Source: Calidifontimicrobium sp964618555 (GTDB lineage Bacteria > Pseudomonadota > Gammaproteobacteria > Burkholderiales > Burkholderiaceae_C). From it: a stretch of DNA of 20,132 nucleotides. The position numbers were made by a program, and so were the translations under genes. Of the stretch, positions 12,647 to 20,132 are shown piece by piece. The notes beneath the pieces were generated by a model. That model was not told the origin of the DNA. It made no database searches and saw nothing but the letters and a program-made list of their open reading frames with translations. The DNA is taken from positions 1-20,132 of the forward strand of contig CAZUBF010000052.1 of assembly GCA_964618555.1 (NCBI GenBank), in the 5' to 3' direction. How positions within the stretch are numbered: position 1 is the stretch's first letter; every line of letters starts with the position of its first letter.

Positions 12647-13825
12647 GTGAATGCCCCTGCACAGGCGGCCGTCGCGCCGCCCGTGGCATCGCGTCGGCGC
12701 GGGCTGGTGGCGCTGTTCGCGTCGACCTTCTTCGAGCTGACGGGTTTCTTCATGTTCGCGCCGCTGCTGCTGTTCACGCTGAAGGCGCAGGGGCTGGCGA
12801 CCGCGCAGGTCGGGCTGTTCAGCGCGCTGCTGTGGGGCGGGGTGGCGGTGGCGACGCCGTTCGCCGCGCTGTGGGTGCGCTGGCTCGGGCGGCGGCGCGC
12901 GCTGATCGCCAGCGTCGCGCTGCCGCTGGCGACGCTGCTGGGCATCACGCTGACCACGTCGGTGGTGCTGTGGGCGCTGCTGTACGCGGCTGCCGGTGTC
13001 GGCGCGGCGCTGCGCTGGATCGTCGCCGAGGCCACGGTGGCCGAGCTGGCGCCGCCGCACCGGCGTGGCCGCCTCGTCGGGCTGTTCGAAACGATGGTGG
13101 GGCTCACCTTCGTGCTCGGCCCGGCGCTGCTCGCCATGCTGGGCGCCGAGGGCGACGCCGCTGCACGATCGCGCTGGGTGGCGGTGGCGCTCGTCGCCCT
13201 CGGGTTCGCGTGCAGTCTGGCGCTGCCGCCGCTGGCGGCGTCGGCGCACGACCGCGCGACACGCCTGGGCTGGCGCGGCGTCGTCGACGCGCTGCGCGCC
13301 GCGCCGGCGGTGATGGTGGCCGGGCTGGCTGGCGGGTTCTTCGAGAGCGGGCTGGCCAGCGTGCTGCCGCTGTACGGGCTCGCGATGGGGTTCGGCGCCG
13401 CGGTGTCGGCGCTGCTGGTGTCGGCCAGCGGCCTGGGCGGCACGCTGACGATGCTGCCGCTGGGCGAACTCGCCGACCGCGTGCCGCGGCGCGCCGTCGC
13501 GCTGGGCTGCGCGGTCGCGACGCTGGCGGCGACGCTGGCGCTGCCGCTGGCCGGTGCACACGCCGCGCTGGCGGCGACGGTGGCCTTCGTCTGCGGCGGC
13601 GCCGGCGGCGCGCTGTACACCCTGGCGATGATCGAGATCGGCCACCGCCACGAGGGCACCGCGCTGGTCAACGCCACCGCGGTGCTGGTGCTGTCGTACA
13701 CCGTGGGCGCGATGCTGTCGCCGGCGCTCGGCGCAGCGGCGCTGCAGCTGTCGCCGCAGTGGGGGTTCGCGGGACTGCTGGCGACGGTGGCGCTGGCGGC
13801 GCTGGTCGCGCTCTCGCGGCGCTGA
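12647..13825 (+). CDS. MFS transporter
   Basis: This is a 392-residue major facilitator superfamily protein with about 12 hydrophobic helices, placed in the inner membrane. It has a short Ala/Pro/Arg N-terminus, then helix 1 LFASTFFELTGFFMFAPLLL. The cytoplasmic loop WVRWLGRRRAL after helix 2 is an MFS motif-A-like basic loop. PPHRRGRLVGLFETMVG and GELADRVPRRA (second-half motif A equivalent) support the two-fold repeat. It lacks features that would fix a substrate; a drug or metabolite efflux role is possible. The GTG at 12647 begins directly before the first plausible N-terminus, without a clear ribosome-binding site. It is separated from upp by repeat copy D and from the next gene by 67 bases. 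Confidence 0.9.
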   Translation: MNAPAQAAVAPPVASRRRGLVALFASTFFELTGFFMFAPLLLFTLKAQGLATAQVGLFSALLWGGVAVATPFAALWVRWLGRRRALIASVALPLATLLGITLTTSVVLWALLYAAAGVGAALRWIVAEATVAELAPPHRRGRLVGLFETMVGLTFVLGPALLAMLGAEGDAAARSRWVAVALVALGFACSLALPPLAASAHDRATRLGWRGVVDALRAAPAVMVAGLAGGFFESGLASVLPLYGLAMGFGAAVSALLVSASGLGGTLTMLPLGELADRVPRRAVALGCAVATLAATLALPLAGAHAALAATVAFVCGGAGGALYTLAMIEIGHRHEGTALVNATAVLVLSYTVGAMLSPALGAAALQLSPQWGFAGLLATVALAALVALSRR

Positions 13826-13850
13826 GCGCCTGCCGGGCCGCCGCCGTGCG

Positions 13851-13856
13851 TATCAT
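13851..13856 (+). promoter_or_regulatory. -10 candidate of the serine hydrolase gene
   Basis: TATCAT matches the -10 consensus at 5/6 positions. Transcription would start near 13863, leaving a leader of about 30 bases. No good -35 is visible. The palindrome GACGCGCGTC (13858-13867) overlaps the predicted start. Confidence 0.4.
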
Positions 13857-13892
13857 CGACGCGCGTCGCGATGCGTCACCGGGAGCGTCCAC

Positions 13893-15338
13893 ATGCTGCT
13901 GCGTCACCTCACCGAGCGCGTCGCCGCGATCGCGCGGATGCCGGGTACGCGGCGGCGATCGTCGAAGGGCTTCGCCGCGGCGTTCACGCTGGCGCTGGGC
14001 GCGTGCGCCGGCGCGCCGCCGACCGCGCCGATGGCAGTGCGCGCCGACCGCGTGATCGACGACGCCGTCGCCGGCCACGGCCTGTCCGGCGCCGTCGTGC
14101 TGATGCGCGATGGCCGTGTCGTGTACGAACGCGCCGTCGGTCTGGCGCAGCGCGACCCGGACCGGGCGTTCGCCGTCGACACCCCCAGCGACGGCGGATC
14201 GATGGCCAAGACGCTGACCGCCGCCGCGCTGTGGGAACTGGCCGCCGACGGCCGGGTGTCGCTCGACGACGCCGTCACGCGCCACCTGCCCGAGTACCCG
14301 TACGCGGGACAGACGCTGCGCGACCTGCTGACCCACCGCAGCGGTCTGCCCGATTACGGCCTGTTCGAGCCGGAACTGCGCGCGCACGACGTGCTGCACA
14401 CGCCGGACCTGCTGCGCCTGACCGCGCAGCGCCAGCCGCAGCCGCGGCGGCCGCCGGGCGTGCGCGTCGAGTACGCGAACCTCGGCTACGACGCGGCGGC
14501 GCTCGTCGTCGAACGCGTGACCGGGCTGCCGATCGCGCGCTGGTGGCAGCAGCGTTACTTCACGCCGCTGGGACTCGACGGCATGTTCGCGCGGCCGGCA
14601 CGCTTCGCCGACTTCCCGGTGCCGCGCACCGTCGGCTACCGGCGCGACGCCGACGGGCGCTGGCAGCCGTTCGACGCCTTCGACGGCGAGGGTTTCGTCG
14701 GCGGATCCAACGTGCACGCGAGCGCGCGCGACTGGGCGCGCTGGGGCGACGCCTTCGCGCGTGGCCGCGTGATGCCTCCCGAGCGGCTGCAGCGCGGCCT
14801 GCGCGAGGCGATGTTCGTCAGCGGGCTGCCCGAGGCGCTGACGATGCTCAGCTGGTACTGCGACGCGACGCGCCACCGCTGCCACTACAGCGGCCAGTAC
14901 AACGCCTTCTTCGCGCATGTCTGGTGGGACCGCGAGCGGCGCGAGGTCGTCGCCTGGGTCGGCAACAACCTGCTGCCGCCGTGGCGCCGCGAGCAGATCA
15001 CGCGTGACCTCGTCGACGTGCTGGCCGGCCGCGACCCGGTGCCCGACCGCACGCCGGCGCCGCTGACGCTGCCCCGCGCGCAGCGGGCGGCGCTGGCCGG
15101 TGACTACCGCTCGCCGACGCTGGGCGCGCTGCAGTGGACCGTGCACGACGGTGGCGCGACGCTGCGCGTCGGTGAGGGCGAGGCGGCGTCGGCGTTCGCG
15201 GTCGACCGCGGCACCTACTACGTGCCGACGCTGGGGCTGTGGCTGAGGTTCTCCGGCACGCCGCAGGCGCCGACGCTGAACCTGCGGTCGATGTCCCTCA
15301 CTGCCGAGGCGAGTCGCGAGGCGACGCTGCGGCGCTGA
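13893..15338 (+). CDS. Serine hydrolase, class C beta-lactamase/PBP4* fold lipoprotein
   Basis: This is a 481-residue protein of the beta-lactamase-related (AmpC/esterase EstB/D-aminopeptidase-like) superfamily. The nucleophile motif SMAK is Ser103-Lys106 and the second motif YAN is Tyr194-Asn196. A candidate third motif is the HYSGQYN segment near residue 331. A LLTHRSGLPDYG segment typical of the family is also present. The N-terminus has basic TRRRSSK, a hydrophobic run and a lipobox LGAC with Cys38, so it is probably a lipoprotein. The ATG at 13893 has GGGAG upstream, but the ATG at 13938 would give a more usual 23-residue signal. A C-terminal domain (about 385-481) resembles the beta-barrel found after such hydrolases. 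Substrate could be a peptide or ester; true beta-lactamase activity is unlikely. Confidence 0.88.
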   Translation: MLLRHLTERVAAIARMPGTRRRSSKGFAAAFTLALGACAGAPPTAPMAVRADRVIDDAVAGHGLSGAVVLMRDGRVVYERAVGLAQRDPDRAFAVDTPSDGGSMAKTLTAAALWELAADGRVSLDDAVTRHLPEYPYAGQTLRDLLTHRSGLPDYGLFEPELRAHDVLHTPDLLRLTAQRQPQPRRPPGVRVEYANLGYDAAALVVERVTGLPIARWWQQRYFTPLGLDGMFARPARFADFPVPRTVGYRRDADGRWQPFDAFDGEGFVGGSNVHASARDWARWGDAFARGRVMPPERLQRGLREAMFVSGLPEALTMLSWYCDATRHRCHYSGQYNAFFAHVWWDRERREVVAWVGNNLLPPWRREQITRDLVDVLAGRDPVPDRTPAPLTLPRAQRAALAGDYRSPTLGALQWTVHDGGATLRVGEGEAASAFAVDRGTYYVPTLGLWLRFSGTPQAPTLNLRSMSLTAEASREATLRR

Positions 15339-15741
15339 GCCCGTGGTGCGGCGCGATCGCACGGCCGCCAGTGCATCGACACCCGGTCGCCCGCGATCCG
15401 CGCGCCGCAGGCCGTGGTCGAGGGCCCACTCGACGACGAGGACGACGACGGTGAACGCCGCTGCGGGGGGGCGACGAGGTCGCGCCAGGCTGGCAGCGCG
15501 AGCGGCGGGACGAACGCGGCGCGCAGCAGGCATCCGACCGTGGCCAGCGTGCCCCGCGCCGGCAGCAGGTGGGCGGCCACGGCGCCGGCCGCAACAGCAG
15601 CATCACCACCGTCCGCACGGGGGGCGCGTGCCGTCAGCGAGGGATCTGCCGGGTCCGATGACGGCGGCCTCGGGGATCGCAGGCGCCATGGCACCGGATT
15701 CGTGTGCCGCTCGTATCGCGCGCCCCGGGGCCGCCGCCCGC
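15339..15741. other. Convergent intergenic gap without a convincing gene
   Basis: These 403 bases lie between converging genes. Minus-strand reading gives hydrophobic stretches in two different frames: CLLRAAFVPPLALPAWRDLV and, beyond a run of seven G at 15465-15471, AAFTVVVLVVEWALDHGL. They could be a frameshifted remnant of a membrane protein, but neither frame has a clear start, ribosome-binding site or stop within the gap. A low-complexity GAC/GAG stretch lies at 15431-15450. No intrinsic terminator with T-tract is seen. Confidence 0.4.
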
Positions 15742-17097
15742 TCAGCGGCGCAGGCGCATCGCGCGCGTCAGCTCGTCCCACCAGTAGCGCACGAAGCTGC
15801 GCAGCACGCCGCGATCGGGCTGCGCCGGCCGGCCTTGCGCCAGCCGTTCGATCTGCTGGTAGTACCACCCCTGGGCGCCGAGCACGTTGACCATCTTCAG
15901 CGCCAGCCACGGGCTGGCCGGCGAGCGCCACCCCTGTGCGGCCAGATGCAGACGCTGCTCGTAGGCCGGCAGGCGGTCGATGCGCCGCTCGAGCAGCTGC
16001 CGCACGCAGTCGGGGTGCGTGCACAGTGGGCGCGCGACGCCGATCACGTCGAGCGCACCCGACGCGAGCGCCGCCTCCATGCCGGCGCGCGAACGAAAGC
16101 CGCCGGTGACCATCAGCGGCATCTTGGCCACCGCGCGGATCGCCTCGGCGTAGGCGAGGAAGTAGGCCTCGCGTACGCGCGTGCTGGCGCGCACCGCGAC
16201 CGCGTCGGCTTCGCGGCCCTCGACGCCCAGCAGGCGCGGCTGCTCGTAGGTGCCGCCCGAGATCTCGAGCAGATCGACGCCTTCGTCGTTGAGCCGCTCG
16301 ACCACCTGCAGGCAGTCTGCATGGCTGAAACCACCGCGGCGGAAGTCGTCGGAGTTGAGCTTGACCGACACCGCGAATCCCGCGCCGACCTGCGCGCGCA
16401 CCGACCGCACGCAGTCGAGCAGCAGGCGCGCGCGGTTGCCGATGCTGCCGCCCCAGCGGTCGTCGCGACGGTTGGTCGCCGGCGACAGGAAGCTGCTGAT
16501 CAGGTAGCCGTGCGCCGCGTGCACCTGCACGCCGGTGAAGCCGCAGTCCCTTGCGACACGCGCGGCCGCACCGAAGCGCTGCACGATGCCGACGATCTCG
16601 GCGTCGCCGAGCGCGCGCGGGGTCTTGTAGTTGCCCAGCAGATCGAGCTTCACCGCCGAGGGGCCGACCGGCTGGCGCGTCGCATAGCGCGGCGACTGCC
16701 GACCGGCGTGGCTGATCTGCATCCACAGCTGCGCGCCGGCGGCGGTGCCCGCCTGCGCCCAGGCACGCAGGCGCGCGCACGCCTGCGCGTCGACGCTGGG
16801 CGGGTGACGCACGTCGATCGCGACGTTGCCGGGTCGCTCGATCACGTGGCGGTCGATCATCACGTTGCCGGTGATGTTCAGGCCGACGCCGCCCGCCCCC
16901 CAGGCCGCGTACAGGCTGGCATGCGCGGGCGTGGCGTGCAGCGCGGCGTCGCCCAGACCCTCGGTCATCGCCGCCTTGGCCAGGCGGTTGCGCAGCACGA
17001 CCCCGCAGGGCAGCGTGAACGGCTGGGCCAGCGCATCGGGCTGGGGCGCTGGCCCAGGCCCCAACGGGGACTCGACGTCCGGCGAGGCGGCGTGCAC
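15742..17097 (-). CDS. NADH:flavin oxidoreductase, old yellow enzyme family
   Basis: This is an FMN-dependent TIM-barrel oxidoreductase of 451 residues. It has the family N-terminus LPCGVVLRNRLAKAAMTEGL, the QISHAGRQ motif with His130, and HAAHGYLISSFLSPATN (193-209). The two histidines His193 and His196 bind substrate in this family. RWGGSIGNRARLLL follows, and MVTGGFRS (phosphate-binding region of FMN) lies near the C-terminal third. It lacks the iron-sulphur and FAD domains of 2,4-dienoyl-CoA reductase FadH (about 670 residues), so it is a stand-alone barrel. It likely reduces activated C=C bonds with NAD(P)H; the substrate is unknown. The GTG at 17097 was chosen because it starts 11 bases after the methyltransferase stop. 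It is the last gene of the leftward unit. Confidence 0.9.
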   Translation of the reverse strand: MHAASPDVESPLGPGPAPQPDALAQPFTLPCGVVLRNRLAKAAMTEGLGDAALHATPAHASLYAAWGAGGVGLNITGNVMIDRHVIERPGNVAIDVRHPPSVDAQACARLRAWAQAGTAAGAQLWMQISHAGRQSPRYATRQPVGPSAVKLDLLGNYKTPRALGDAEIVGIVQRFGAAARVARDCGFTGVQVHAAHGYLISSFLSPATNRRDDRWGGSIGNRARLLLDCVRSVRAQVGAGFAVSVKLNSDDFRRGGFSHADCLQVVERLNDEGVDLLEISGGTYEQPRLLGVEGREADAVAVRASTRVREAYFLAYAEAIRAVAKMPLMVTGGFRSRAGMEAALASGALDVIGVARPLCTHPDCVRQLLERRIDRLPAYEQRLHLAAQGWRSPASPWLALKMVNVLGAQGWYYQQIERLAQGRPAQPDRGVLRSFVRYWWDELTRAMRLRR

Positions 17098-17108
17098 CGG
17101 GCGGCGGC

Positions 17109-17732
17109 TCAACGCGCGGATGGCCGCTGCGCGATGACGGTGACGAAGCGCTTGGCGCTGCCGTCGGGCGCGTCGAAGGCCTGCTCGCGGTCGTGCACCC
17201 GCGTCCATCCGGCGAAGGCGCGGCGCACCTCGTCGGCCTTCAGCAGGCAGTGCGCGCCGCCTCCGAAGGGCTCGAGCCAGGTCGTGCCCTCGACCAGCAC
17301 GTTGACGACCGCCACGCCGCCCGGGCGCACCGCGGCCTGCAGCCGCGCGAGCTGGCGCCGGGCGGTCGGGCAGTCGAAGAACATCAGCAGGCCGATCGCG
17401 ACGACCGCGTCGAACGCGGCAACCGGCGGCGCGTACGCGGCCAGGTCCGCCTGTTCGGCGCGCACCGGCAACGACCGCGCCGCCGCGGCGGCGCGCAGGT
17501 GCTCGATCGCCGCCGGGCTGGCGTCGAGCGCGAGCACCGGGCAGCCGCGTTCGGCCGCCGCCAGCGCGAGGTTGCCCAGCCCGCAGCCGGCGTCGAGCAC
17601 GTCGCCTCGCAGGTGCGGCAACGCCGCCCGCTCGAACGGGTTGAGCTCGAACTGACCCTGCGTCACCTGGCGCCGGAACTGCGCGTCGAAGTGGCGCACG
17701 CTGAAGGGCACGTCGGGGGTGGTGGCATCCAT
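17109..17732 (-). CDS. Class I SAM-dependent methyltransferase
   Basis: This is a 207-residue Rossmann-fold methyltransferase, possibly TehB-like. Motif I is VLDAGCGLGNLAL (about 45-57), with the acidic residue ending strand 2 at Asp70 (VLALDASP). Motif II/III is the FDAVVAIGLLMFF region, and post motifs read VRPGGVAVVNVL. No zinc or iron-sulphur cysteines are seen. It has no recognisable substrate-specific domain, so the target is unknown. The ATG at 17732 was preferred over the in-frame ATG at 17744 because GACAAT (17743-17748) looks like a -10 box that overlaps the earlier ATG. It lies 40 bases downstream of the MFS gene and 11 bases before the oxidoreductase gene. Confidence 0.85.
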   Translation of the reverse strand: MDATTPDVPFSVRHFDAQFRRQVTQGQFELNPFERAALPHLRGDVLDAGCGLGNLALAAAERGCPVLALDASPAAIEHLRAAAAARSLPVRAEQADLAAYAPPVAAFDAVVAIGLLMFFDCPTARRQLARLQAAVRPGGVAVVNVLVEGTTWLEPFGGGAHCLLKADEVRRAFAGWTRVHDREQAFDAPDGSAKRFVTVIAQRPSAR

Positions 17733-17742
17733 CGGCGCCGCC

Positions 17743-17748
17743 ATTGTC
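17743..17748 (-). promoter_or_regulatory. -10 candidate before the methyltransferase gene
   Basis: GACAAT on the minus strand is 10 bases ahead of the ATG at 17732. The same hexamer is at the same 10-base distance before the dehydrogenase ATG at 19973. No clear -35 is present. It implies a leader of only a few bases. Confidence 0.35.
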
Positions 17749-17772
17749 GACCCGATGTGCCCGGGCGATAGG

Positions 17773-18969
17773 TCAGGCGTGCGTGCCCGCGGACACGCGC
17801 CGATGCGCCCATGCGCTCAGCGCGATCGCCGCGACCAGCCACGCCAGTCCGATCAAGTGGAGTCCGCCGTAGATTGCCGCACCGCGCTCGCCGGCGGTTT
17901 CGCGCGCGGCCACGAGCGCGCCGCCGCCGGCCGCACCGATCGCCTGGCCGAGGTAGATCGCCGAGGTGTTCAGCGCCAGCAACGCCGGCGCCAGCGCCGG
18001 GGCCGCGCCGCCCAGCCGCGCCTGCTGCGCCGAGTTCGACGCGAAACAGCCCAGCGCCCAGGGCACCAGCACCGCCGCCATCGCCACCGTGCCGCCGGCC
18101 AGCGGCCACAGCAGCAGCGACAGCGCGATGCACGCCAGCAGCCAGAACACCGCGCGCGCGGCGCCGACGCGGTCGATGTGTCGCGACAGCAGCACGTTGC
18201 CGAGCAGGCCGAAGGCGCCGAACCAGAAGAACAGCAGGCTGACCCCGGTGGGGTCGGCGCCGAGCACCTGCCGGTAGTACGGCGCGAAATACGAGAAGAC
18301 CGTGAACTGCCCCGCGCCCGACATCGCCGTGACGACCACGACGGCCATCAGCGCCGGGTGCGTGAACACCTCGCGCCACGCGCGCAGCGACAGCGCCGGC
18401 GGTCGCACGCCCGCGGGCATCGCGCGCCACAGCCACCACGCCGCCGCGGCCGCGAGCAGCGCGACCAGCGCGAAGGCCCAGCGCCAGCCGAAGGCCTCGC
18501 CGACGTAGCTGTGCACGGGCATGCCGATCACCGAGGCGATCGACCAGCCGAGGAAGATGAACGTGATCTCGCGCCCGCGCGCCTCGGGCGGCGCCATCGC
18601 GCCGATCGCCGCGGCGGCCTGCGGCGTGAACACCGCCGCCGCGAGCACCGACACCGCGCGCAGTGGCAGCAGCGCCGCGTAGTCGGGCGCCAGTGCGCTG
18701 GCGGCGTGACCGACCGCGTACCACGCCAGCGCCGCCACCAGCAGCACGCGACGGTCCCACCCGCCGACCGCCGCGGCGAGCACCGGCGCGCCGACGGCCA
18801 TCACCGCGGCGCCGACGGCGATCAGCTGCCCGCCCAGCGCGACGCTGACCTGCAGCGAGCGCACCAGGTCGTTGAGCGATCCGGCGGTGACCATCACGCC
18901 GCAGCCGATCGCGAAGTTGCCTGCCAGCAGCGCCCAGCGCGTGGCCGCCAGACGCGGCGGCGAGGTCAC
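17773..18969 (-). CDS. MFS transporter, DHA1/AraJ-like
   Basis: This is a 398-residue 12-helix major facilitator protein in the inner membrane. It starts RLAATRWALLAGNFAIGCG and has the half-1 loop GGWDRRVLL. It also has PLRAVSVLAAAVFTPQAAAA and a GREITFIFLGWSIASVIGMP segment typical of sugar/drug efflux MFS proteins (AraJ, YdeA types). The second half has FFWFGAFGLLGNVLLSRHID. Its GTG start overlaps the stop codon of the dehydrogenase gene (GTGA), so the two are co-translated. This suggests export of the dehydrogenase's hydroxyacid or a related compound, which is an inference. Substrate unknown; an arabinose-type or multidrug efflux role is possible. Confidence 0.92.
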   Translation of the reverse strand: MTSPPRLAATRWALLAGNFAIGCGVMVTAGSLNDLVRSLQVSVALGGQLIAVGAAVMAVGAPVLAAAVGGWDRRVLLVAALAWYAVGHAASALAPDYAALLPLRAVSVLAAAVFTPQAAAAIGAMAPPEARGREITFIFLGWSIASVIGMPVHSYVGEAFGWRWAFALVALLAAAAAWWLWRAMPAGVRPPALSLRAWREVFTHPALMAVVVVTAMSGAGQFTVFSYFAPYYRQVLGADPTGVSLLFFWFGAFGLLGNVLLSRHIDRVGAARAVFWLLACIALSLLLWPLAGGTVAMAAVLVPWALGCFASNSAQQARLGGAAPALAPALLALNTSAIYLGQAIGAAGGGALVAARETAGERGAAIYGGLHLIGLAWLVAAIALSAWAHRRVSAGTHA

Positions 18970-19973
18970 CGCAGCACCTTCAGCGCGTCCGGGTTGACGA
19001 TGTTCGTCGGGCGGTTGGAGATGAAGTTGACGACGTTGTCGAACGCGGCGCCGAAGAACGTCTCGTAGGCGTCGGCCTCGACGTAGCCGATGTGCGGCGT
19101 GCACACCGCGTTCTCGAGCCGCAGCAGCGGGTGGCCCTGCAGGATCGGCTCGGTCTCGAACACGTCGACTGCGGCCAGCCCGGGGCGGCCCTTGTTCAGC
19201 GCCGACACCAGCGCGCCGTCGGCCACCAGCTCGGCGCGCGAGGTGTTGACGAACAGCGCGGTGGGCTTCATGCGCGCCAGGTCGTCGAGGCCGACGACGG
19301 CGCGGGTTGCGTCGACCAGCCGCAGGTGCAGCGACAGCACGTCGCTGGTCTCGAAGAGTGCCTCGCGCGTCGCGGCCGTCGCGTGGCCGTCGGCGGCCGC
19401 CTGCGCGCGCGACGCGTCGGCGCCCCACACCTGCACCTGCATGCCGAATGCGCGCCCGTAGCCGGCCACCAGCCTGCCGATCCTGCCGTAACCCCAGATG
19501 CCCAGCGTCTTGCCGCGCAGCACCTGGCCGAGGCCGAAGTTCGGTGGCATCGACGCCGCCTTCAACCCCGACTGCTGCCACGCGCCGTGCTTGAGGTTGC
19601 CGATGTACTGCGGCAGCCGGCGCATCGCGGCCATGATCAGCGCCCAGGTCAGCTCGGCCGGTGCCACCGGCGACCCCGCGCCCTCGGCCACCGCGATGCC
19701 CAGGCGAGTGCAGGCCTCGAGGTCGATGTGCGACCCCGCGCGCCCGGTCTGCGAGATCAGCTTGAGCTTGGGCAGCTTCTCGAGCAGCTGGCGCGGGAAC
19801 TGCGTGCGTTCGCGGATCAGCACCAGCACGTCGGCGTCACGCAGGCGCACCGACAGCTGGCCGATGCCCTTGACGGTGTTGGTGAAGACCTTCGCGTTGT
19901 ACGGCTCGAGCTTGGCAGCGCAACGCAGCTTGCGCACCGCGTCCTGATAGTCGTCGAGAATGATGATGTTCAT
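18966..19973 (-). CDS. D-2-hydroxyacid dehydrogenase family protein
   Basis: This is a 335-residue NAD(P)-dependent dehydrogenase of the D-isomer-specific 2-hydroxyacid family (phosphoglycerate dehydrogenase-like). It interconverts 2-hydroxy and 2-oxo acids. The nucleotide-binding GYGRIG lies at 161-166 in GIWGYGRIGRLVAGYG. The catalytic triad is Arg246 (NTSRAELV), Glu275 (DVFETEP) and His294 (TPHIGY). There is no ACT or regulatory C-terminal domain, so it is not a full SerA of the long type. The ATG at 19973 has no strong ribosome-binding site but follows GACAAT by 10 bases. It is first in the leftward unit and overlaps the MFS transporter gene. The substrate is not known. Confidence 0.94.
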   Translation of the reverse strand: MNIIILDDYQDAVRKLRCAAKLEPYNAKVFTNTVKGIGQLSVRLRDADVLVLIRERTQFPRQLLEKLPKLKLISQTGRAGSHIDLEACTRLGIAVAEGAGSPVAPAELTWALIMAAMRRLPQYIGNLKHGAWQQSGLKAASMPPNFGLGQVLRGKTLGIWGYGRIGRLVAGYGRAFGMQVQVWGADASRAQAAADGHATAATREALFETSDVLSLHLRLVDATRAVVGLDDLARMKPTALFVNTSRAELVADGALVSALNKGRPGLAAVDVFETEPILQGHPLLRLENAVCTPHIGYVEADAYETFFGAAFDNVVNFISNRPTNIVNPDALKVLR

Positions 19974-19983
19974 GACCGCGGCG

Positions 19984-19989
19984 ATTGTC
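19984..19989 (-). promoter_or_regulatory. -10 candidate of the dehydrogenase/MFS unit
   Basis: GACAAT on the minus strand ends 10 bases before the dehydrogenase ATG, so the leader would be only about four bases. A -35 box is not evident. The short gap from 19974 to the window end contains no gene I can support. Confidence 0.4.
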
Positions 19990-20109
19990 GCCGCTGCGGG
20001 CGGGTCCGGTCCGCTGCCGCTATTGGTCGTCCACCTTCTTGCATCTGGTGCACTTCACAGGTTGACGCAGCAAAGCGGCGTGCGCCGGGGCGGCGGCGCT
20101 TCACCTCGG

Positions 20110-20132
20110 CGGTCGGCGCTGCGCGCCGACTG
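20110..20132. other. Strong hairpin at the right edge
   Basis: GTCGGCGC-TGC-GCGCCGAC (20112-20130) is a perfect eight-pair stem with a three-base loop, extended by a G:T and a C:G pair. It may be a terminator arm for a gene beyond the window; no T-tract is visible inside the window. Confidence 0.4.

Noticed and set aside
11644..13701. A 685-codon minus-strand frame spanning upp and the MFS gene
   Set aside because: It runs through repeat copy D and two real genes on the other strand and has a Ser/Thr/Ala-rich composition with no domain.
13858..13867. GACGCGCGTC palindrome as an operator
   Set aside because: Short CG-alternating palindromes are frequent by chance at this GC content, so it was noted only within the promoter entry.
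20062..20067. TTGACG near the right edge as a -35 box of a rightward gene
   Set aside because: The sequence 17 bases downstream is GC-only with no -10 similarity, and no gene start is visible before the window ends.

Overview
The window is high-GC (roughly 70% or more) bacterial chromosomal DNA with strongly G/C-biased third codon positions, frequent GTG starts and weak Shine-Dalgarno signals. Gene content (liuR-type MerR regulator, SCP2 protein, class III sirtuin, RlmB, Bfr) and the GC-rich intergenic hairpin repeats suggest a Betaproteobacterium of the Burkholderiales (Rubrivivax/Leptothrix/Piscinibacter-like). This is inference from gene content and style, not from a database match. I found no rRNA, tRNA, CRISPR array, transposase or prophage gene.

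Region 1 (1-9194) is an acyl-CoA catabolism island built around a divergent control region at 2688-2871. Leftward run an SDR-family reductase and a biotin-dependent acyl-CoA carboxylase carboxyltransferase subunit that leaves the window. Rightward run an SCP2 protein, a MerR regulator, an acyl-CoA dehydrogenase, a thiolase, a bifunctional enoyl-CoA hydratase/3-hydroxyacyl-CoA dehydrogenase and a membrane acetyltransferase-like protein. Together they could carry out dehydrogenation, hydration, oxidation and thiolysis of an acyl-CoA, with the carboxylase and SDR handling a branched or unsaturated substrate. A 14-bp perfect palindrome in the divergent region lies inside a leftward promoter and is the best candidate operator for the MerR protein.

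Region 2 (9195-12402) has a small protein of unknown function behind a near-consensus sigma-28 (flagellar) promoter, then bacterioferritin, then rlmB, an overlapping sirtuin gene and upp. Region 3 (12403-15741) holds an MFS transporter, a beta-lactamase-fold lipoprotein and a 403-bp convergent gap with no convincing gene. Region 4 (15742-19973, leftward) holds a 2-hydroxyacid dehydrogenase overlapping an MFS transporter, then a SAM methyltransferase with its own probable promoter and an old-yellow-enzyme-type oxidoreductase.

The most distinctive non-coding signal is a family of at least four intergenic repeats (1573-1660, 1716-1804, 6151-6255, 12408-12570). They lie downstream of stop codons in the same orientation relative to the upstream gene. 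They share three successive hairpins whose stems change sequence while keeping pairing, including one clear compensatory base-pair change. This points to a selected RNA (or DNA) structure at gene 3' ends.
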